Shown here piece by piece: positions 4,782 through 9,298 of a stretch of 9,298 nucleotides of DNA; position 1 is the stretch's first letter, and each line of letters begins with the position of its first letter. Origin of the DNA: Candidatus Melainabacteria bacterium (GTDB lineage Bacteria; Cyanobacteriota; Vampirovibrionia; Obscuribacterales; Obscuribacteraceae); assembly GCA_016209785.1 (NCBI GenBank), contig JACQVM010000365.1, forward strand, positions 1 to 9,298. Direction: 5' to 3'. The position numbers and the translations under genes were made by a program. A model generated the notes under the pieces. That model searched no databases, was not told the DNA's origin, and was given only the letters and a program-made list of their open reading frames with translations.

Positions 4782-6041
4782 ATGAGCACTAGTACTATGA
4801 CTCGAGATGCTGTAACCAGCTACACGATGACAGCCATTGAGCATATGAGAAGCCTGGAGACTGTCATTGACCAGGATCTTTTAGCAGCTATACCCAAAAG
4901 CAAGCGGGAAATTATTGTAGAAGTTCCTCTACGCAGAGATAATGGGAGATATGTAACATTCCGCGGCTATCGGGTTCAACACAATGATGCTCGTGGACCG
5001 TTTAAGGGTGGTCTTAGATTCCACCCCACGGTAGATCTTAAAGAAGCACGTACGCTAGCGCATCTCATGAGCCTTAAGACTGCGGTCATGAACATACCTT
5101 TTGGTGGTGGCAAGGGCGGCATTGCTTGTGATCCTAAACAATTAAGTACTCGAGAATTAGAGCAACTCACACGCAATTTTACTAATTTGCTTGGTGACAA
5201 TATTGGTCCGCTCATTGACATACCAGCTCCTGATGTAAACACCAATGCTCAGGTAATGGCCTGGATTGTTGATGAGTACTCCAAGAAACATTCCCAGGCA
5301 TGGGGTGTAGTTACTGGTAAACCTTTGGAGCTGGGCGGCTCAGTTGGACGTGATGAGGCAACTGGGCGTGGTGTTATGTTAGCTACTCGTGAGGCTGCTG
5401 CCGAACGGGGGCTTAATCTTAAAAACTCTGGTGTGATCTTCCAAGGCTTTGGCAATGTTGCTTCTTTTGGGGCACGTCTTATTGAGCAAGAGCTTGGAGC
5501 AAAAATCCTTGGTGTTTCAACCTCGCAAGGTGCAATTTATAACAAGAAGGGCATTGATATTGATAGCGCTGAGGTGTACTACCGGCAAAATAAGAGCTTA
5601 AGAGGCTTTTCTGGTGGGGAGTGGATGACAAACGATGAGCTCCTGGTTCGAGACTGCGACATTCTAATCCCGGCTGCTCTAGGTAATGCCATTACTGCAC
5701 GAAATGCTGGAGCCATAAAGGCAAAAATACTGGTCGAAGGTGCAAATGATTGTACTGAGGCTGAGGCTGACAGGATTTTGCTTGAACGTAAGGTTTTTGT
5801 GGTGCCAGATATTTTAGCCAATGCTGGAGGGGTGGTTGTTTCTTACTTTGAGTGGGTGCAAAACTTAAGCAATCACTACTGGGGCATTGATCAGGTTCGC
5901 AAAGAGCTAGAAAGAATCATGGTTTCAGCTTATAGTAATGTTTCTGCGCGTGCTCAAGAACTGCAAACTTGCATGCGCATTGCGGCTTATACTGTGGCAA
6001 TTGAGCGCATTGCTCGAGCTATGATATTAAGGGGTCTGTGA
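4782..6041 (+). CDS. gdhA: Glutamate dehydrogenase, NAD(P)-dependent (419 aa)
   Basis: This enzyme interconverts glutamate and 2-oxoglutarate plus ammonium in the cytoplasm, linking nitrogen and carbon metabolism. All expected active-site residues are present: K75 in G-P-F-K-G-G-L-R, K99 in M-S-L-K-T, the catalytic K111 in F-G-G-G-K-G-G, and D151 in P-A-P-D-V-N-T. Their spacing matches K89, K113, K125 and D165 of the Clostridium symbiosum enzyme. The second half is the dinucleotide-binding domain with G222-F-G-N-V-A-S. The length of 419 residues is typical of the hexameric bacterial class. Whether it prefers NAD or NADP cannot be read with confidence, and related leucine or phenylalanine dehydrogenases are less likely given the lysine set. 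It opens an operon: its TGA overlaps the GTG of the next gene. GC content is lower than in the reductase to its left. Confidence 0.95.
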   Translation: MSTSTMTRDAVTSYTMTAIEHMRSLETVIDQDLLAAIPKSKREIIVEVPLRRDNGRYVTFRGYRVQHNDARGPFKGGLRFHPTVDLKEARTLAHLMSLKTAVMNIPFGGGKGGIACDPKQLSTRELEQLTRNFTNLLGDNIGPLIDIPAPDVNTNAQVMAWIVDEYSKKHSQAWGVVTGKPLELGGSVGRDEATGRGVMLATREAAAERGLNLKNSGVIFQGFGNVASFGARLIEQELGAKILGVSTSQGAIYNKKGIDIDSAEVYYRQNKSLRGFSGGEWMTNDELLVRDCDILIPAALGNAITARNAGAIKAKILVEGANDCTEAEADRILLERKVFVVPDILANAGGVVVSYFEWVQNLSNHYWGIDQVRKELERIMVSAYSNVSARAQELQTCMRIAAYTVAIERIARAMILRGL

Positions 6042-7216
6042 AGAACACAGTAATCCCCATACTGTTTGCCTTGTTGGCACCAATCCTGCCTTTAGTGCTG
6101 GTTTTATCGTCGCAAGCATGGTTTGGCAAGATAAGCGATTTGCCTGAATACTACGCTGCTTCCCGGATGATGCTTGAGGGACAAGGTGCGCTTATATACA
6201 AACTGGACAACTTGGGTGCAGTGCAACACATGTTGTATCCAAGCATGGCAGAGCGTATAGTTGGGCTTTATATTCCGCCGATTGCCTTGCCCTGGCTTTT
6301 ACCTTTAGGTTGGCTTGAACCGGCCATAGCTCCCATTGTGTGGATGCTGGTGCAGATTGTGGCAGTTGCTGCTAGCCTTCTTATTCTCAGAAAGATTTTT
6401 GCTTTAAGCAGCAAGGCAGTGCTTTGGTTGTGGGCAGTGCTGTCTATTTCTGGACCCTTGTATGAATCGTTGCGTATTGGGCAGTTGGCGCCACTTCTTC
6501 TTTTAGGCTTTTCACTAGCCATCATGGCCTTGAAGAATAATCGTCCATTTCTTGGGTCTCTGGCCTTAAGTGCTTTGTTGCTAAAGCCTCAAGAATTGGC
6601 ACCATTTCTGGTGTATCTTGTTGGGGCAAGACGCTATAAAGTGATTAGCTATCTAATAGTGTTGACAGTTGGGTTGTGCGGAGCCTCCTTACTTCTTATT
6701 GGTGTAGATGGCTACAAAAACTACTTGGATTTACTTAGCAGCTCAGTTGCAAACACTCTCTGGATGCAGAGTGAATTATCGGCAACGGTGAGAGGTCAAC
6801 TGCTTAGATTTTTTCCAGAGCAAAAGGTATTGGTGACCCAGATTAGCTCTGTCATTTTAGTTGGTGTGCTAGCACTTATTTTTTGCCTAGGACGTCGAGA
6901 GTCCTGCAAGGTTAGGTGGCTTGAAGTGGGGCTTGCCACTGCCTTTCCACTTGGTTTAATTACCTCGCTTCACTGTCACGACTATGATTTGCTCTTGCTA
7001 GCGCCCTCCATTGTTGCTCTGGTGAAAGGTGGGCTGGTTAAGAACCCGCACCCCTGGCTTGCGTGTGTAGGATTGGCTGGTACAACTCTTTTCCTGCTAC
7101 CGCTTTATGTGGTAATCCATTACCAATACCTTCTACAGGGTGGTTTGATTAACCCCTTATTCTGGCTTCTTGTGTGTGGCACAGTGCTTGTACTTGTATA
7201 CCTCTGGAGGAATTGA
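6038..7216 (+). CDS. GT87-family (DUF2029) polytopic membrane glycosyltransferase (392 aa)
   Basis: The start is GTG at 6038, overlapping the gdhA stop in the 4-base GTGA. AAGGGG (6029-6034) sits 3 bases upstream, so translation is probably coupled to gdhA. The protein has a signal-anchor-like first helix (residues about 5-25) and around nine or ten hydrophobic segments. GT87 hallmarks are visible: D34 after the first helix with an E-Y-Y-A-A-S-R follow-on (the mycobacterial mannosyltransferase PimE has its catalytic Asp in this first loop), R-I-G148-Q149-L-A-P, and a later L-L-K183-P-Q. Family members use polyprenyl-phosphate sugars outside the membrane to build glycolipids or glycans. The sugar and acceptor here are unknown. 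A second membrane protein of similar type follows guaA, suggesting that both act in one envelope glycan pathway. Confidence 0.85.
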   Translation: MKNTVIPILFALLAPILPLVLVLSSQAWFGKISDLPEYYAASRMMLEGQGALIYKLDNLGAVQHMLYPSMAERIVGLYIPPIALPWLLPLGWLEPAIAPIVWMLVQIVAVAASLLILRKIFALSSKAVLWLWAVLSISGPLYESLRIGQLAPLLLLGFSLAIMALKNNRPFLGSLALSALLLKPQELAPFLVYLVGARRYKVISYLIVLTVGLCGASLLLIGVDGYKNYLDLLSSSVANTLWMQSELSATVRGQLLRFFPEQKVLVTQISSVILVGVLALIFCLGRRESCKVRWLEVGLATAFPLGLITSLHCHDYDLLLLAPSIVALVKGGLVKNPHPWLACVGLAGTTLFLLPLYVVIHYQYLLQGGLINPLFWLLVCGTVLVLVYLWRN

Positions 7217-7239
7217 CCTTTTTGCCTAGTGGGCATAAT
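7213..7239 (+). promoter_or_regulatory. Candidate internal promoter for guaA
   Basis: TTGACC (7213-7218), overlapping the GT87 stop codon, and CATAAT (7234-7239) each match five of six consensus bases, with a 15-base spacer. A second overlapping option is TTGCCT (7222-7227) with TACAAA (7244-7249), 16 bases apart and preceded by TGC. Either would give guaA a short leader. This could uncouple guaA from gdhA expression. No purine riboswitch or hairpin is visible in the 66-base gap. Confidence 0.35.
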
Positions 7240-7282
7240 CTGCTACAAAGACAAAGTAGGACTATTGGGCGGTGAGGTGACC

Positions 7283-8890
7283 GTGAGTTCAACACAAACA
7301 GCAAGGACGCCGGAGAAGCTTAAGGACAATGCTTTGCAAGACAGCATTGCTATCCTTGACTTTGGTTCTCAGTATTCGCAGCTTATAGCTAGACGCGTAC
7401 GTGAACTTAATACATATTCAGAACTTTTGCCCTTTCATACAAGCGCTACGGAGGTAAGCCGCCTCAAGCCTAAAGGGGTCATTTTGTCTGGCGGCCCTAA
7501 TAGTGTGTATGACGTGGGTGCCCCTGAGTGTGATTTAGCTATTTGGAAGCTAGGTATTCCAATTTTAGGTGTCTGTTATGGTATGCAACTGATGGCTCAT
7601 CAACTTGGTGGTATGGTCGAGTCTGCTGCCATTCGCGAATATGGCCGAGCTCAACTTACTGTGGTTCATCATGGGCAGCTTTTCAATGGTCTTGAGCCAA
7701 CAATTGAGAGCTGGATGAGCCATGGGGATAGTGTAACCGAGTTGCCACCAGGATTTTCTATCATTGGTAGGACAATGGCAACCCCTGTTGCTGCTATTGC
7801 TGATGAAGAGCGTGGATTCTATGGGGTTCAGTTTCATCCAGAGGTTGTTCACACTGTAGGTGGGCTGGATATTATCCGCAACTTTGTGCTCAACATTTGT
7901 AAGTGTAGCCAAAGCTGGACAATGGACAAGTTTATTGAAGAAGCCATATCAAACGTGCAAGCACGGGTGGGCACGAGAAGGGTTTTACTGGCATTGTCTG
8001 GTGGCGTAGACAGCTCTACTCTAGCTTTTCTTCTGCATAAGGCAGTAGGAGATCAGCTTACGTGCATGTTTATTGACCAGGGTTTTATGCGCAAAAATGA
8101 GCCGGAATGGTTGGTGGAAACCTTTGAGCGTGATTTTCGTATACATGTACATTTTGTAAAGGCTAGAGACCGCTTTCTAGAGAAGTTAAAGGGTGTAACT
8201 GATCCAGAGGAGAAGCGGAAAAAGATAGGTGCTGAGTTTATACGAGTGTTTGAGGAAGAATCACGTAGATTAGGTCCTTTTGATTTTCTAGCACAAGGCA
8301 CCTTATACCCTGATGTAATTGAGTCGGCTGGCACAAATATTGATCCTAAAACCGGCGAACGTGTAGCAGTTAAGATTAAGTCGCATCATAATGTAGGGGG
8401 GCTCCCAGAGGATTTACAATTTAAACTTGTAGAGCCGTTTGACAAGCTGTTTAAGGACGAGGTGCGCAAAGTAGCTGCCGGACTGGGTGTGCCTGAAGGC
8501 ATACGAGTACGTCACCCTTTTCCAGGGCCAGGGCTTGCAATTCGTGTTTTAGGGGAGGTAACCAAGGAACGTCTTAAAACACTTAGAGAAGCAGACTGGA
8601 TTATTCGGGAGGAAATAAAAGCTCATAAGCTTTACCGGCAGGTATGGCAAATTTTTGGCGTGCTTTTGCCTACCAAATCTGTTGGTGTAATGGGAGATCA
8701 ACGTACTTATCAAAATCAAGTAGTTATCCGGGCAGTCACCAGCGAAGATGGCATGACTGCTGACTGGGCGAGATTGCCATATGATCTCTTAGATACTATC
8801 TCTAGAAGAATTGTCAATGAGGTACCAGGAGTAAATCGTGTGGTATATGACATTACCTCCAAGCCGCCAGCTACTATTGAATGGGAATGA
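7283..8890 (+). CDS. guaA: GMP synthase, glutamine-hydrolysing (535 aa)
   Basis: The enzyme converts XMP, ATP and glutamine to GMP in the cytoplasm, the last step of de novo guanine nucleotide synthesis. Three parts are in order: a class I glutamine amidotransferase with nucleophile C98 (G-V-C-Y-G-M-Q) and H185/E187 (Q-F-H-P-E); an ATP pyrophosphatase with P-loop S239-G-G-V-D-S-S; and the C-terminal dimerisation/XMP domain with R-H-P-F-P-G-P-G-L and the closing [10 protein letters not shown] chose the GTG at 7283 because GAGGTGA (7274-7280) is a near-ideal ribosome site. An upstream in-frame GTG at 7229 has none and would add 18 residues unlike GuaA. The N-terminal extension before D-S-I-A-I-L-D-F-G is about 20 residues, slightly long for the family. 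It lies 66 bases after the GT87 gene, and its TGA overlaps the next ATG. Confidence 0.97.
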   Translation: MSSTQTARTPEKLKDNALQDSIAILDFGSQYSQLIARRVRELNTYSELLPFHTSATEVSRLKPKGVILSGGPNSVYDVGAPECDLAIWKLGIPILGVCYGMQLMAHQLGGMVESAAIREYGRAQLTVVHHGQLFNGLEPTIESWMSHGDSVTELPPGFSIIGRTMATPVAAIADEERGFYGVQFHPEVVHTVGGLDIIRNFVLNICKCSQSWTMDKFIEEAISNVQARVGTRRVLLALSGGVDSSTLAFLLHKAVGDQLTCMFIDQGFMRKNEPEWLVETFERDFRIHVHFVKARDRFLEKLKGVTDPEEKRKKIGAEFIRVFEEESRRLGPFDFLAQGTLYPDVIESAGTNIDPKTGERVAVKIKSHHNVGGLPEDLQFKLVEPFDKLFKDEVRKVAAGLGVPEGIRVRHPFPGPGLAIRVLGEVTKERLKTLREADWIIREEIKAHKLYRQVWQIFGVLLPTKSVGVMGDQRTYQNQVVIRAVTSEDGMTADWARLPYDLLDTISRRIVNEVPGVNRVVYDITSKPPATIEWE

Positions 8891-9298
8891 GTGCTGTTAA
8901 GTTGTTTTTGCCAGCATTAGGGGGATGGTTTTTCCTTTATCTTTTGGCTCTTTTTCTTTTTGTCAGGCCGCTGCTTTTGTTGGGTGATGGTGGTAGCTGT
9001 CGGCACTTTCTTAATGGTGTTTACTTTTTTGAGCATTGGCATATCCCTACCACAAACTACATGTCTAGTCTTTCCCCAAATGCTCCAGCGGTAACCCGCT
9101 GTCTGATTGGAGATCTTGTGTCTGGTGGGGCATATCTGCTCTGGCACTTAAATGGTGTAGTACTGCTGGCTGCTCTTGCTCTTGCTTTAGCGCTTACTTG
9201 GAGCTATCAGTTTGCTCGTGCTCGTGGATTGGGTGTTTTATCAGGACTCCTACTTTTAGTTGTAGCTACCATGGCTTCATCCATGCATTGGTCTGCTC
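8887..9298 (+). CDS. GT-C-like polytopic membrane protein, cut by the window end (137 aa visible)
   Basis: The ATG overlaps the guaA stop in ATGA, so translation is probably coupled. The frame stays open to the window edge. It starts with a strong membrane helix (residues about 6-32). An extracytoplasmic loop follows, with D34 and H40 in [13 protein letters not shown]49-H and I-P-T-T-N-Y. Two more hydrophobic segments lie at about 91-105 and 115-130, and M-H-W-S-A comes at the end. This order (Asp and His after helix 1, then EH-x-x-x-P-x-T-(D/N)) resembles large bacterial membrane proteins of the GT-C glycosyltransferase fold, which usually run to 400-600 residues. The catalytic acid would be D34, as inference. 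Substrate unknown. A different polytopic family cannot be excluded from this part alone. Confidence 0.7.
   Translation, partial: MSAVKLFLPALGGWFFLYLLALFLFVRPLLLLGDGGSCRHFLNGVYFFEHWHIPTTNYMSSLSPNAPAVTRCLIGDLVSGGAYLLWHLNGVVLLAALALALALTWSYQFARARGLGVLSGLLLLVVATMASSMHWSA

Noticed and set aside
7229..7282. Earlier GTG start for guaA
   Set aside because: It has no ribosome site and would run through the promoter-like region. GAGGTGA before the GTG at 7283 is far better.
1..9298. CRISPR array, tRNA or rRNA gene
   Set aside because: No regularly spaced repeats, cloverleaf pattern or rRNA-like stretch was seen on either strand.

Overview
This is bacterial DNA: compact genes, Shine-Dalgarno sites, ATG and GTG starts, and 4-base stop/start overlaps. 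The sequence does not settle the species. The right-hand part (GuaA, glutamate dehydrogenase, GT87 and GT-C membrane enzymes) would fit an uncultured environmental bacterium. I would guess at something near the non-photosynthetic Cyanobacteriota or Melainabacteria, but that is an impression and not a result.

The window has two halves. The left half (1 to about 4290) looks accessory. A minus-strand cassette of three small genes reads leftward from about 1172: an 82-aa unknown protein, a 144-aa three-helix membrane protein, and an 81-aa zinc-ribbon protein. Divergent to it, on the plus strand, are an aldo/keto reductase (1503-2483) and an AAA ATPase of the AAA_14/DUF4143 type (2836-4119). The ATPase appears to have an extended -10 promoter that would start its mRNA at its own ATG. 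Its stop codon lies inside a short repeat that also opens a 5'-truncated ribbon-helix-helix-like reading frame (4110-4394). A diverged copy of that repeat lies at 85-127, again just where a plus-strand reading frame ends in K-G-stop. The left edge may therefore hold the worn remains of a second ATPase/RHH locus, and about 4 kb of cargo lies between the copies.

After a gene-free, AT-richer spacer (4395-4781) with one long hairpin, base and codon use change and a tight plus-strand operon follows: glutamate dehydrogenase (4782-6041), a GT87-family polytopic membrane glycosyltransferase (6038-7216, 4-base overlap), GMP synthase guaA (7283-8890), and a second GT-C-like polytopic membrane protein (from 8887, 4-base overlap, cut by the window end). 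A possible internal promoter sits at the end of the GT87 gene. The operon joins nitrogen assimilation and guanine nucleotide synthesis with membrane glycosyl transfer. One speculative link is that GMP feeds GDP-sugars, which charge the polyprenyl-phosphate donors used by GT-C enzymes.

The parts least explained by known families are the three-gene small-protein cassette and the repeat-flanked structure of the left half.
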